Positions 49,613 through 57,208 of a DNA stretch of 64,000 nucleotides are shown here, in pieces. The notes under the pieces were generated by a model, which ran no database searches, had not been told where the DNA came from, and was given only the letters and a program-made list of their open reading frames with translations. The DNA comes from CAYRKQ01 sp964424985 (GTDB lineage: Bacteria; Patescibacteriota; Saccharimonadia; Saccharimonadales; UBA7683), in assembly GCA_964424985.1 (NCBI GenBank), contig CAYRKQ010000001.1:1-64000 (forward strand). Reading direction: 5' to 3'. The position numbers and the translations under genes are program-made. Each line of letters starts with the position of its first letter. The first letter of the stretch is position 1.

Positions 49613-50665
49613 TTAGGCCTCCTTTTTCACAAAACCATTGCCAAGCTTTCTAACGGCCTGGTGGTAAAAGTAATACCCCACCGTCAAACTTGGAATCATG
49701 GTCAGAATACGGTACATCACCGTAACGGAAATGGCCAGACCCGCCGGAACGCCGGCAGAAACAAGCACCAAACTCATCAGGCCTTCATACACGCCAATGC
49801 CACCAGGCAGCACGGCAATTAAGCCAGCGAAGTTTGCCAGCGCATAGGCAATAATAATCGCCCCCGGGTTCACAAACTGGCCATACGCAATATAGACCGC
49901 ATAAATGGTGCCGAGTTCCGTCAAATTAGCAAGAATTGAGTACATAAACGGCCGTCGCAGCTGCGGGAACTTCGCCTTGAGCAAAATATAGTATTCATGC
50001 ATCTCAGCAAACACTTTTTCCACCCGTTTCAAACTGATGGTTTCCGGGTACTTTGGTCTCACCACATGAATAACTCTGTTGGCAACTTTAGTAAGACTCT
50101 GGCTGAATGTTTGAATTCGCGCCTCGCTACTTGCCACGTAAATGCCGACAACAATCATAAATACCGTCAGAAATGCCAGGCTGCACGTAATAAGAATAAT
50201 CATATTGCTGGCACTGCCGCCAAGTGCGAGAAGAAACAATCCAATAAAGAGAAGGATTAAATAGCTGGCAAAGGTCAACATAAAGCGCATGGTTTGGGTA
50301 AGTGTTGCCTGCGCCGTTGAAACACCGTGTGGTTTCAGACGAGCGGCAAAATAACTAAACCCAGAAACCCCTCCACTGGGGAACACGTGGTTTACAAAGT
50401 TCATTTCCAGACTCAGCTTGAACAGTTCTTTGAACGAAAACTTCTTGCCTAAAATTTTAAAGAATTCTTTATATAAATGCGCATAGGCGGCATAATTTTC
50501 TACCTGCAGCGGAATAATCAGCAGCAGCACCATGGCATTGATACGCCCTAAATCCCGAAAAGCCTGCGCAATATCTTCGCGCACCAGATAAATCGCCATC
50601 GCGAGTAAACCCAGTGTGACCACGTTTAAAACTAGCTTCCAATTTTTACGGAGATACTGCTTCAT
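49613..50665 (-). CDS. Flippase-like/LPG synthase-type membrane domain protein
   Basis: 350 residues, about eight membrane segments, matching the lysylphosphatidylglycerol synthase transmembrane region (YbhN/UPF0104 type). Blocks: FFKILGKKFSFKELFKLSLEMNFVNHVFPSGGVSGFSYFAARLKPHGVS (the motif G-G-x-S-G) and ALANFAGLIAVLPGGIGVYEGLMSLVLVSAGV. Lacks the aminoacyltransferase domain. Probably moves a lipid or polyprenyl-sugar across the membrane. Upstream of xseA in one unit. Confidence 0.85.
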   Translation of the reverse strand: MKQYLRKNWKLVLNVVTLGLLAMAIYLVREDIAQAFRDLGRINAMVLLLIIPLQVENYAAYAHLYKEFFKILGKKFSFKELFKLSLEMNFVNHVFPSGGVSGFSYFAARLKPHGVSTAQATLTQTMRFMLTFASYLILLFIGLFLLALGGSASNMIILITCSLAFLTVFMIVVGIYVASSEARIQTFSQSLTKVANRVIHVVRPKYPETISLKRVEKVFAEMHEYYILLKAKFPQLRRPFMYSILANLTELGTIYAVYIAYGQFVNPGAIIIAYALANFAGLIAVLPGGIGVYEGLMSLVLVSAGVPAGLAISVTVMYRILTMIPSLTVGYYFYHQAVRKLGNGFVKKEA

Positions 50666-50677
50666 TACTGGTACACA

Positions 50678-52069
50678 TTATACCAGTAGTTTGCGGCGGC
50701 CAAACAATATAAATGCGCCACCTACCACGCCAAACGCGCCAATCAGGAGCCCAAAAAGCTTATTCACCCCTGTCTGCGCAAGCACAGCTTGGTCGGTATT
50801 GTCTGAACCTGAGCTGTTGCCAGTACTATCACCACCGGGGTTACCCGTAAATGGCGATTCATAAGCTCCCGCATCATACGCCAAACCTTGTGGTCTCACT
50901 TCACCCCGGGCATCTGCTGTCAATCCGGCTACCGTAACGCCGGCATCAATAGCTGGTGAGCCTTCAAGCAGTGCAATCGTCGGAACCAAGCCGCCATTGT
51001 CAGCCAACGTTCCCAGCGTAGAGACCAGACTGCCTATGTTCGCATGATCAGCGCCAGTGAACAGTGCATTACACGAACTATCTTCTACCACATTACCGCC
51101 CCCACTGACAGAGATCCCACCGGTAGCCAGATCCAGACAGGCCCCACCTGTATATGGCCCAAATGTTCCAGAATCGATACCAGCTATTACATTATTTTGC
51201 ATAAACAAATCTAGGGACTCGGTGCCTATGATAACACCGGCTGAAATCTCGAGGCCATAAACCCCTACGATCGTATTATTAATAAGAGCTAAAGACGTGT
51301 GGCCACCTGAAATACCAGTGGTAAGCGGAATATTCGAATCTGTAGCCCCTATGTTGTATATGGTAGTGTTTCGAATGGTCAAATTATCAAAACCTACCGC
51401 CCCTATAGCAGTAGCTACTTCCTGTATATGAGAGATTGTTGAGTTTTCTATAAGTCCCTCTCCGCCTCCATCGCCATCTAGGTCAAGCACATCCATATTT
51501 GAGCCCTGCCCTCCGGAAAGATGATGGACATATAAACCATTCGCCCATATATCTCCCTCAACAGCAATTGCCCCGCCGGTTATTTCGCCAATTCCATTAC
51601 CTGTAATCTCAAGGTTCAAAAACTCATATGAGCCACTCATTACAAACCGAGCTGCCCAGCTTTCGGGGTTAAAAATGGTGAAATCTTTAAATGTAATCTC
51701 ACTGCCTCCGCCGGTCTCTCCAAAGCCAATCTCGCCATCTAAATCAATGATGCTATTTTGCACACCCTGCCCTTCAATCGTCATGTTAGCAGCAATATCT
51801 TCAGGCTGGGCAGACATTGTGATAGTTCCACTTGGCAAAATAATTGTGTCGTTATTACCATCGCCAGCCGCGCATTCAGAATATGTGCTGTTGTCTTGGT
51901 TATTGATGTTGTAAATAGCCTCAGAAAGCGTGCAGGTTGAATCAGAATTAAGACCATCCGCTCCCGCTGCTACGTTAAGGGTAGCCGCGTGTGAAGCGTC
52001 GGCTCTTATTAAAAAGAGGCCCGCCATTAATAATATTCCTGTTGCAAGTAATATTCGTTTTTGTTTCAT
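50678..52069 (-). CDS. Sortase-anchored beta-helix surface protein (LAQTG)
   Basis: 463 residues. Signal peptide (KRILLATGILLMAGLFLIRADASHAA), then a right-handed parallel beta-helix (repeated turns such as MTIEGQGVQNSIIDL, LNLEITGNGIG, LTIRNTTIYNIG, LALINNTIVG) of the choice-of-anchor/pectate-lyase-like type, ending with SPAIDAGVTVAGLTADARGEVRPQG and YDAGAYE. A Gly/Ser/Asn linker leads to the sorting signal LAQTG (430-434), a hydrophobic segment and RRK. LAxTG is the known class E sortase signal; the sortase at 1824 is its probable enzyme. Likely an adhesin or glycan-binding protein. Confidence 0.88.
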   Translation of the reverse strand: MKQKRILLATGILLMAGLFLIRADASHAATLNVAAGADGLNSDSTCTLSEAIYNINNQDNSTYSECAAGDGNNDTIILPSGTITMSAQPEDIAANMTIEGQGVQNSIIDLDGEIGFGETGGGSEITFKDFTIFNPESWAARFVMSGSYEFLNLEITGNGIGEITGGAIAVEGDIWANGLYVHHLSGGQGSNMDVLDLDGDGGGEGLIENSTISHIQEVATAIGAVGFDNLTIRNTTIYNIGATDSNIPLTTGISGGHTSLALINNTIVGVYGLEISAGVIIGTESLDLFMQNNVIAGIDSGTFGPYTGGACLDLATGGISVSGGGNVVEDSSCNALFTGADHANIGSLVSTLGTLADNGGLVPTIALLEGSPAIDAGVTVAGLTADARGEVRPQGLAYDAGAYESPFTGNPGGDSTGNSSGSDNTDQAVLAQTGVNKLFGLLIGAFGVVGGAFILFGRRKLLV

Positions 52070-52208
52070 AAGATGCCTCTCACGTTTTTGGTTAATGATG
52101 GTAATGCTTTAAATTATACTCTACTCTGTGCTTTTGGCAAATACATCAGGGCTTTTATACTACATCTCTTCCAATTGGACGTTTTTTAGTATTTTTTGAG
52201 TTTGGTAA

Positions 52209-52243
52209 CACTTGATACTTACGGCCTAATACTCAATACTTAA
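52209..52243. repeat. AATACTT/GATACTT-word tract
   Basis: CTTGATACTTACGGCC, TAATACTCAATACTTAATG just before the start of the 52248 gene. Related to the tract at 15241. Confidence 0.5.
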
Positions 52244-52247
52244 TGTT

Positions 52248-53597
52248 ATGCAAGTAGCAATTTTAGGCCGGCAGCCAAAGATATCATTGGCAGAACTGGA
52301 AAGTTTATTTGGGGCGGAAAGTATCGCGTCTGTTTCAGCGTATGCTGCGCTGGTTGATATACAAGATCCACTCCCCCAATCTAGACTTGGCGGCACTATG
52401 AAAAGTGCAAAACTCCTCACTCGTTTAGAAAATACGGATATTGAAGGTGCCTTCTCTTATCTCCAGTCCTCAATCCCCGATCATTTATACTCTCTACCAG
52501 AAGGAAAGCTACAACTGGGCGTCAGCGTCTATGGGTTTGATACCAGTTCAAAAACACTTCTGAAAAAAGTGTTGGGGTTGAAGAAAATTGTAAAAAACGC
52601 TGGTCGCAGCGTCCGGGTGATAGAAAACAAAAAGCCCGCGCTCGAAGCTGCCCAGGTTTTATACAACAAACTCACCGGCCCACTCGGCTGGGAGCTGCTG
52701 CTGATAAAAGATGGCAAAGACTGCCTAGTTGCCCAAACCACCGGCGTCCAAAATATTGATGACTACTCCAAACGAGATTTCGACCGCCCCAAACGCGACG
52801 CCTTTGTTGGCATGCTCCCCCCGAAGTTAGCGCAAATTATGATTAATTTGGCAGTTGGTGGTTGGAAGTTAGACGTTGGTAACAACAAACTAACCACTAA
52901 CGTCCAACCACTAACGTCCATACTAGATCCGTTTTGTGGCACCGGTGTTGTGCTGCAAGAGGCACTGCTCATGGGCTACAACGTCTACGGCTCTGATCTG
53001 AGCGAAAAAATGGTTGAATACACCAAAGCCAATCTTGAATGGCTGAAAGACGACTATCCTCATATGTCTTCGTCATTCCCGCGCAGGCGGGAATCTAGTA
53101 CACAAAATATCGCCGAAGGCGATACAAAATTAGACTGGATCCCCGATCGAGCCGGGGATGACAAACCACAATGGAAAATCGAACAAGCGGACGCTACCAC
53201 GCATACCTGGGATCTTACCAACGTCCAACGTCCAACATCCAACCTCTACGTCATCTGTGAAACGTATCTGGGCAAACCCCTCACCTCTTTGCCAAAACCT
53301 GCCGAACTGGAGCAAGTCATGAAGGAAGCCAACGAGATTGCGAAAGGATTCTTGAAAAACATCGCACCCCAACTTAAAAAGGGCACTCGCCTGTGCCTCG
53401 CCCTCCCCGCCTGGCACACTCCCCACACACCATTAACCAATCCCCAAGCCCCCTTCCTGCATCTTCCAGTGCTTGACCAGTTAACAGATTTGGGGTACAA
53501 TCGTTTAGATCTAAAACACGCTGCAAAGCAAGATTTAATCTATCATCGAGAAAATCAAATTGTAGCCAGGGAATTAACAATACTTGTTAGATCTTAG
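52248..53597 (+). CDS. Trm11/TrmG10-like RNA methyltransferase with repeat-derived inserts
   Basis: 449 residues. An N-terminal THUMP-like part (ILGRQPKISLAELESLFG; LQLGVSVYGFD) leads to the SAM domain with SILDPFCGTGVVLQEALLMGYNVYGSDLSEKMVEYTKANLEWL. This is the layout of archaeal/eukaryal Trm11-type tRNA guanosine methyltransferases. The catalytic motif IV normally reads DPPY; here the matching place is CETYLGKP, so the activity or target differs. Three inserts come from repeats: residues about 203-224 (word tract), about 276-305 (SFPRRRES... palindromic element) and about 324-333 (word tract). It starts within a GATACTT tract. Confidence 0.78.
   Translation: MQVAILGRQPKISLAELESLFGAESIASVSAYAALVDIQDPLPQSRLGGTMKSAKLLTRLENTDIEGAFSYLQSSIPDHLYSLPEGKLQLGVSVYGFDTSSKTLLKKVLGLKKIVKNAGRSVRVIENKKPALEAAQVLYNKLTGPLGWELLLIKDGKDCLVAQTTGVQNIDDYSKRDFDRPKRDAFVGMLPPKLAQIMINLAVGGWKLDVGNNKLTTNVQPLTSILDPFCGTGVVLQEALLMGYNVYGSDLSEKMVEYTKANLEWLKDDYPHMSSSFPRRRESSTQNIAEGDTKLDWIPDRAGDDKPQWKIEQADATTHTWDLTNVQRPTSNLYVICETYLGKPLTSLPKPAELEQVMKEANEIAKGFLKNIAPQLKKGTRLCLALPAWHTPHTPLTNPQAPFLHLPVLDQLTDLGYNRLDLKHAAKQDLIYHRENQIVARELTILVRS
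52855..52920 (+). repeat. Word-repeat tract inside the Trm11-like gene
   Basis: GGTGGTTGGAAGTTAGACG, then after a short centre ACTAACCACTAACGTCC and AACCACTAACGTCC, partly inverted. Placed just before the SAM motif ILDPFCGTG and kept in frame. Confidence 0.55.
53072..53162. repeat. GTCAT-type palindromic element inside the Trm11-like gene
   Basis: 91 bp from GTCATTCCCGC to GGGGATGAC with hairpins GATTCCCGC-type (CCCGCGCAGGCGGG) and ATCCCC...GGGGAT. Translated in frame as SFPRRRES ... WIPDRAGDD, a well known peptide read-out of such palindromic repeats. Confidence 0.85.
53219..53247 (+). repeat. CCAACGTC-word tract inside the Trm11-like gene
   Basis: CCAACGTCCAACGTCCAAC followed by ATCCAACCTC: near-tandem copies of CCAACGTC. 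Translated as NVQRPTSN. Confidence 0.6.
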
Positions 53598-53656
53598 AGC
53601 TCAGATCTTAGAGCTCAGAAATTCTAAGATCTAAGATCTACATTCTAAGATCTGCA
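53587..53656. repeat. AGATCT-word tract before rpmA
   Basis: At least six copies of TTAGATCTTAGA or its complement TCTAAGATCTA begin at the stop of the Trm11-like gene and end 20 bp before rpmA. The densest tract of this kind in the window. Confidence 0.65.
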
Positions 53657-53675
53657 AGCCGAAAGGATCGACTAG

Positions 53676-53948
53676 ATGTCACATGTAAAAGCTGGTGGTA
53701 GCAGTAAAAACCTCAAAGACCCTCAGGGTCATCGACTTGGCGTGAAACGCTTTGGCGGCCAGGCAGTTCGCGAAGGCGAAGTCTTGGTTCGTCAGGTTGG
53801 TATGACCAAACGCTCAGGCGAAGGCACCTTCATGAGCCGTAACTTTACCATTCACGCCAGCAAAGACGGCGTCGTAGAGTTCACCAAAAAGAAGGTAAAA
53901 ACCTTCACCGGCCGCTCAGTCCCCCGCGTCATCGTCTCGGTTAAATAA
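53676..53948 (+). CDS. rpmA: Ribosomal protein bL27
   Basis: 90 residues. Typical N-terminus (AGGSSKN...GVKRFGGQAVREGEVLVRQ) reaching the peptidyl-transferase centre; the end TLxxxxDGVVEF is the family closing block. The His-Lys-rich MAHKKAGG start is modified to MSHVKAGG. AAAGGA lies 10 bases before the ATG. Unusually it stands without rplU (bL21). Confidence 0.95.
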   Translation: MSHVKAGGSSKNLKDPQGHRLGVKRFGGQAVREGEVLVRQVGMTKRSGEGTFMSRNFTIHASKDGVVEFTKKKVKTFTGRSVPRVIVSVK

Positions 53949-53985
53949 GGCCAATAACCTGGCTAGCCTATTGGGATAGTACTAT

Positions 53986-55251
53986 CTATGCAACCAATAA
54001 AACTTTGAGTACATCTTCTGTACGTCTATAAGCCCAGCCTTTATCAGATACTACCTCGAGTGAACCGACATATTTTTGTGCAGGGTCAATTATGAACACT
54101 TGGCCACTCTCATCGGCAAATCGTGCCCACGCATGACCACCACGCCTTCCGTCAACTACAGCTTCATTCCTGTCTATCGAAACTCGCCCTTTAAGCATGC
54201 CGTCGCCAATCATTCTTTCAATTACGTAAGCACATAGCGTAGCTTGTGTACGACAGACACCCACGCCTTCACTAATATACGAGTTTAGGGCAATTTTCTG
54301 CCCATCTCTTGCCAACTCATCTGTAGCGGCAATATCATACCTTAGAACATCAGATACAACACCAAACACTGACTCAAGCTCAGGCAGCACACTTTCTGCA
54401 CCCTCGGGTTGACGAATTGCTTTTTTTAGAGCTCTAATCGGGTTAAATGGTTTCTCGTGTTGATTCTGTATAGCTTCAGTGACTCTTAAGTAAACATCGT
54501 TAAGCTCTTTGGGATACTTTTCGTCGTCAATAACTAGAGCTTCACCGTGTCTGCCACCTACAACATAAACACCTCTATTGATAGCCGTATCACGGTTAAC
54601 TAAATGTCTACCTGCATACTCCTTTTTGCCGTCCTCGTTAGTTCTCAGAAGATGAGCCCTACCGGCTTGGTGAAGAAAATCATCTATTGATTGTGTGTAT
54701 CCAAAATCAGCTTCAATGTCACCAACTAGCTGACCAGGTCGTGTTACTAGGGTTCCATTAACAGAACTGTCCTTAACTTTTAAGCCTCCGTTATTATTTA
54801 CTGTAATTTCTGCGTGTACTCGCGAGATATGATCGTCGTCTAAACTAAATACTTCACTTGACGGTAACATTTTACTTCTTCCTATTTGAACCGGCTCATT
54901 CGCATCAAACTCGTATGTACGAAGCTCACTATTACCTTCAGTGTCAATAACATTCTGCACCAATACGTAGGGTTTCTCAAATGTATATTTTTTTCCAGTC
55001 CCATCAAGATCATAAGGGCCAAACCGACTTCCATCTGATCTAAAGCCAACATCGAGAACTACAAATCGAGCATCGCTATTGGACTCACGCTGAGTAACTT
55101 GAGCTTCTTCTGAACTGTTTAGTCCTAAATCGATTACACCGCATATCGCAAGCTCATCACCGCCCAAACGAAGTCGCTCGTAAGGTCCAATAAACTGATC
55201 TGGATTCGAGGCCGTCTCTGCTGGCGTTGGTTGTAGCGATGCTTCTATCAT
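53986..55251 (-). CDS. FHA domain fused to transglutaminase-like domain
   Basis: 421 residues. A unique N-terminal part (1-118) precedes an FHA phosphothreonine-binding domain (about 121-172: VQIGRSKM, HISRVHAEI, VNGT). The C-terminal region (about 245-400) carries a transglutaminase-like Cys-His-Asp set: C333 (ISEGVGVCRTQATLCAYVIERM), H373 (GGHAWARF) and D389 (VFIIDPAQKYVG). So it may be a protease, amidase or crosslinker recruited to phosphorylated partners. No signal peptide. Its promoter is a near copy of that of the ART-like gene upstream. No Shine-Dalgarno. No Ser/Thr kinase is in the window. Confidence 0.82.
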   Translation of the reverse strand: MIEASLQPTPAETASNPDQFIGPYERLRLGGDELAICGVIDLGLNSSEEAQVTQRESNSDARFVVLDVGFRSDGSRFGPYDLDGTGKKYTFEKPYVLVQNVIDTEGNSELRTYEFDANEPVQIGRSKMLPSSEVFSLDDDHISRVHAEITVNNNGGLKVKDSSVNGTLVTRPGQLVGDIEADFGYTQSIDDFLHQAGRAHLLRTNEDGKKEYAGRHLVNRDTAINRGVYVVGGRHGEALVIDDEKYPKELNDVYLRVTEAIQNQHEKPFNPIRALKKAIRQPEGAESVLPELESVFGVVSDVLRYDIAATDELARDGQKIALNSYISEGVGVCRTQATLCAYVIERMIGDGMLKGRVSIDRNEAVVDGRRGGHAWARFADESGQVFIIDPAQKYVGSLEVVSDKGWAYRRTEDVLKVLLVA

Positions 55252-55279
55252 ATTTATTTTCTATTTACTTACATTTACA

Positions 55280-55308
55280 ATACTAGCATAAGCTTGTTAA
55301 TATGTCAA
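55280..55308 (-). promoter_or_regulatory. Promoter of the FHA-transglutaminase gene (twin 1)
   Basis: TTGACA (55308-55303), 17-bp spacer ending AACAAGCTTATGC, TAGTAT (55285-55280). The TATGC gives an extended -10. Spacer nearly identical to twin 2. Confidence 0.75.
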
Positions 55309-55360
55309 TATCTTTTTGTAATTTACTCAGCGGAATATCTTTGGGTTAAACCTAGTTCCA

Positions 55361-56263
55361 CTAACTATTTCTGTTAATATCGCCTACCGTACTCGCTACG
55401 GACTCTACCGTAAGATCCTCGGGGTTTAGAGGGTAAGCAGCCCCAAAAGTAGTCCACTCCCATTCACCGCCAGGGATAATTCCTACAAAATTATCTTGTT
55501 TAAACGTACCTACGGGAACCACCGACCCAGGCAAAACCTTAAGGGATATTCGATACTGAGTTGGCCAACGATCCCAATACGGTTCCGTGGTCATGTGAAT
55601 AGAAGAATGAAATAAATCATATAGAGTACCCTCAATTGAAGCTGCCGAAGAAAGTAGTTCTTCTTGCACTCTTCCAAATAGAACGTCAGGATCAGGATCA
55701 AACGTTGCTCGAATATCTAACAGCGATCGCTTAGCCTCTTTGCCTAAGGCCTCAAGACCCGATTCGCCCCCAGTAAGACTATCGAGGTATGTCCCACTTC
55801 GATACTCTGTGCCAGAACGTGCTTTATTTTTTCCAAAATACCCATTTATTGCATCTGCAGTTTCTTCTGTTATATTTCCACCCACAAGACTTTCAAGTTG
55901 ATCTACAGCCTTGACGTCACTACCCCCTCCAAAATATTGAACTACGCGTGATGTCAGGGCTCCGTATTGACGCATAGCATCAATACCAGGCTGATCAACA
56001 AAACGATACAAGGTGTGCATACCACTTTTCGGGTCATAGTTACCAGTTAACCACCTCCGCACTTTGTCGTGATACTCTTCTTTCGTCGGCACGTCTTTGC
56101 CTCGATGAAGAGATGAGACCACACTATCCTCATACCAGTTGTCAATCATCTCAAGTTGCGCCTCGCTAAATTGAACCTCCTCAGGGGCGCACAAAAACTC
56201 TGAATTAGGAAATATGTTGCCAATTTCTGGCAATGAATGTATTTGGGTGTGGGTTTCTGTCAT
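55361..56263 (-). CDS. Unknown protein, possibly ADP-ribosyltransferase-like
   Basis: 300 residues, no signal peptide. Some ART-fold features are visible: an early Arg on a strand (MHTLYRFVDQPG, R87), a mid-region HSSIHMTTEPYW where a Ser-Thr-type motif could lie, and strands ISLKVLPGSVVPVGTF followed by GGEWEWTTFGAAYPLNP with E267-W-E269 (ExE of R-S-E type transferases). These are by-eye matches and could be chance. It lies next to the FHA-transglutaminase gene, with the same promoter, 110 bp apart, so the two are probably co-regulated. Confidence 0.5.
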   Translation of the reverse strand: MTETHTQIHSLPEIGNIFPNSEFLCAPEEVQFSEAQLEMIDNWYEDSVVSSLHRGKDVPTKEEYHDKVRRWLTGNYDPKSGMHTLYRFVDQPGIDAMRQYGALTSRVVQYFGGGSDVKAVDQLESLVGGNITEETADAINGYFGKNKARSGTEYRSGTYLDSLTGGESGLEALGKEAKRSLLDIRATFDPDPDVLFGRVQEELLSSAASIEGTLYDLFHSSIHMTTEPYWDRWPTQYRISLKVLPGSVVPVGTFKQDNFVGIIPGGEWEWTTFGAAYPLNPEDLTVESVASTVGDINRNS

Positions 56264-56290
56264 ATTTATTTTTCTTTGCTTACAGATACA

Positions 56291-56319
56291 ATACTAGCAT
56301 AAGCTTGTTGAAATGTCAA
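56291..56319 (-). promoter_or_regulatory. Promoter of the ART-like gene (twin 2)
   Basis: TTGACA (56319-56314), 17-bp spacer ending CAACAAGCTTATGC, TAGTAT (56296-56291). Sequence from -10 to the start codon (TGTA-rich, ending AATAAAT-ATG) also resembles twin 1. Confidence 0.75.
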
Positions 56320-56334
56320 TAGGTTGTTGTAGTT

Positions 56335-56532
56335 TTATTCTAGATCTTCTGGTGGGAGGTCGTGCCAGCCTTCGCCTGTTGATTGAATTGATGACGTATG
56401 GCCATTGCTGCGGCGTTGAAGAACAACCTTAGCAAGTGCGCCAAGTGGTAATACAATACCAACCGCAAGGGCGGTGCCATGATGTTCAGAGATAAGTTCG
56501 CCCACCCGCGCTACTGGTCGCGGTAGTTCCAT
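56335..56532 (-). CDS. Small single-pass membrane protein
   Basis: 65 residues with one weak membrane segment (HGTALAVGIVLPLGALAKVVL) and a polar, acidic tail. TATAAT (56545-56540) lies 7 nt before the ATG: leaderless. It lies just upstream of the twin-promoter genes in the same direction, but its transcript would end before them. Function unknown. Confidence 0.6.
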   Translation of the reverse strand: MELPRPVARVGELISEHHGTALAVGIVLPLGALAKVVLQRRSNGHTSSIQSTGEGWHDLPPEDLE

Positions 56533-56591
56533 AGAATCTATTATAACTAACCTGAGCTACAAAACCTACCGGCGTCATCTAAGCTCGCTAC

Positions 56592-56721
56592 GTCATCCCA
56601 GCGCAGGCTGGGATCCAGTTATTATCCTCGCGCCAAGCTTCCTCCTTCGTCCGCTGCGGCGGACTACGGTGGACAGGTCGCTTGATCATGTGTACTGGAT
56701 TCCTGCCTCCGCAGGAATGAC
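56592..56721. repeat. GTCAT-type palindromic element, long form
   Basis: 130 bp with GTCATCCCAGCGCAGGCTGGGAT at the left and ATTCCTGCCTCCGCAGGAATGAC at the right; the middle contains the palindrome GTCCGCTGCGGCGGAC. Intergenic. Confidence 0.85.
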
Positions 56722-56745
56722 GGCGCTACAAGGACTTAGGATATA

Positions 56746-57123
56746 CTAATCTTTTCCAAGGTGGTGTTTGATTCTCTCAATAACATCGGCAATGACTACT
56801 TGAGACTTTACTAGGTAGTCGTCTACGCCGAGTTGTTCGGCACGTTCTTTGTCTTTTGGTTGAGAAAGTGCCGTCAGCATGATAATTCGCATATTGGCTG
56901 TTTCGGGTGTGTTTCGCAAAATATCAAGCACATCGAAGCCGCTGATTTTGGGCATCATCACATCTAGTAAAATAAGGTCTGGGTGAAATTTTACCGCCGT
57001 TGAAAGGGCGTCTTCTCCGTTTGCCACATGTTCAACCGTGAACCCTTCGGCCTGCAGGCGCATGGTGTACATTTGTGCTAAAGCTTCGTCATCTTCTACC
57101 AGTAAAATTTTTGGATTGCTCAT
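56746..57123 (-). CDS. Response regulator, receiver only
   Basis: 125 residues. D10-D11-type acidic pair (LLVEDDEALA), phospho-acceptor in LILLDVMMPKISGFD, Thr in MLTALS, Lys in YLVKSQ. Very similar to the receiver of 12431-13063 but without the Pro-rich tail; no kinase adjoins, so it may share that kinase. A leaderless micro-ORF ends 4 nt before its ATG. Confidence 0.9.
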   Translation of the reverse strand: MSNPKILLVEDDEALAQMYTMRLQAEGFTVEHVANGEDALSTAVKFHPDLILLDVMMPKISGFDVLDILRNTPETANMRIIMLTALSQPKDKERAEQLGVDDYLVKSQVVIADVIERIKHHLGKD

Positions 57124-57187
57124 CCCGTTAGAAATCCTTTCTTTCTATCATCTGACCCGTATAGACATGTAAATTATTTCTAACGGG
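57124..57187. repeat. Inverted repeat GTTAGAAAT/ATTTCTAAC abutting the response regulator start
   Basis: Perfect 12-bp arms CCCGTTAGAAAT (57124-57135) and ATTTCTAACGGG (57176-57187) around 40 bp. Same core, position and orientation relative to the start codon as at 35049-35124; the outer three bases differ but still pair. Confidence 0.75.
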
Positions 57188-57193
57188 ACTCAT
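57128..57193 (-). CDS. Leaderless micro-ORF (21 aa) ahead of the response regulator
   Basis: ATG 57193, TAA 57128-57130, then 4 nt to the regulator ATG. TAATAT (57206-57201) lies 7 nt upstream, just past the pyrG stop. The peptide begins MSPVRNNLHVYT and ends IERKDF. An AGAAAGGA near its end could serve as Shine-Dalgarno for the next gene. Shares MxxVRNxL...DF-stop with the micro-ORF at 35053. Confidence 0.6.
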   Translation of the reverse strand: MSPVRNNLHVYTGQMIERKDF

Positions 57194-57208
57194 GATCTTA
57201 ATATTACC

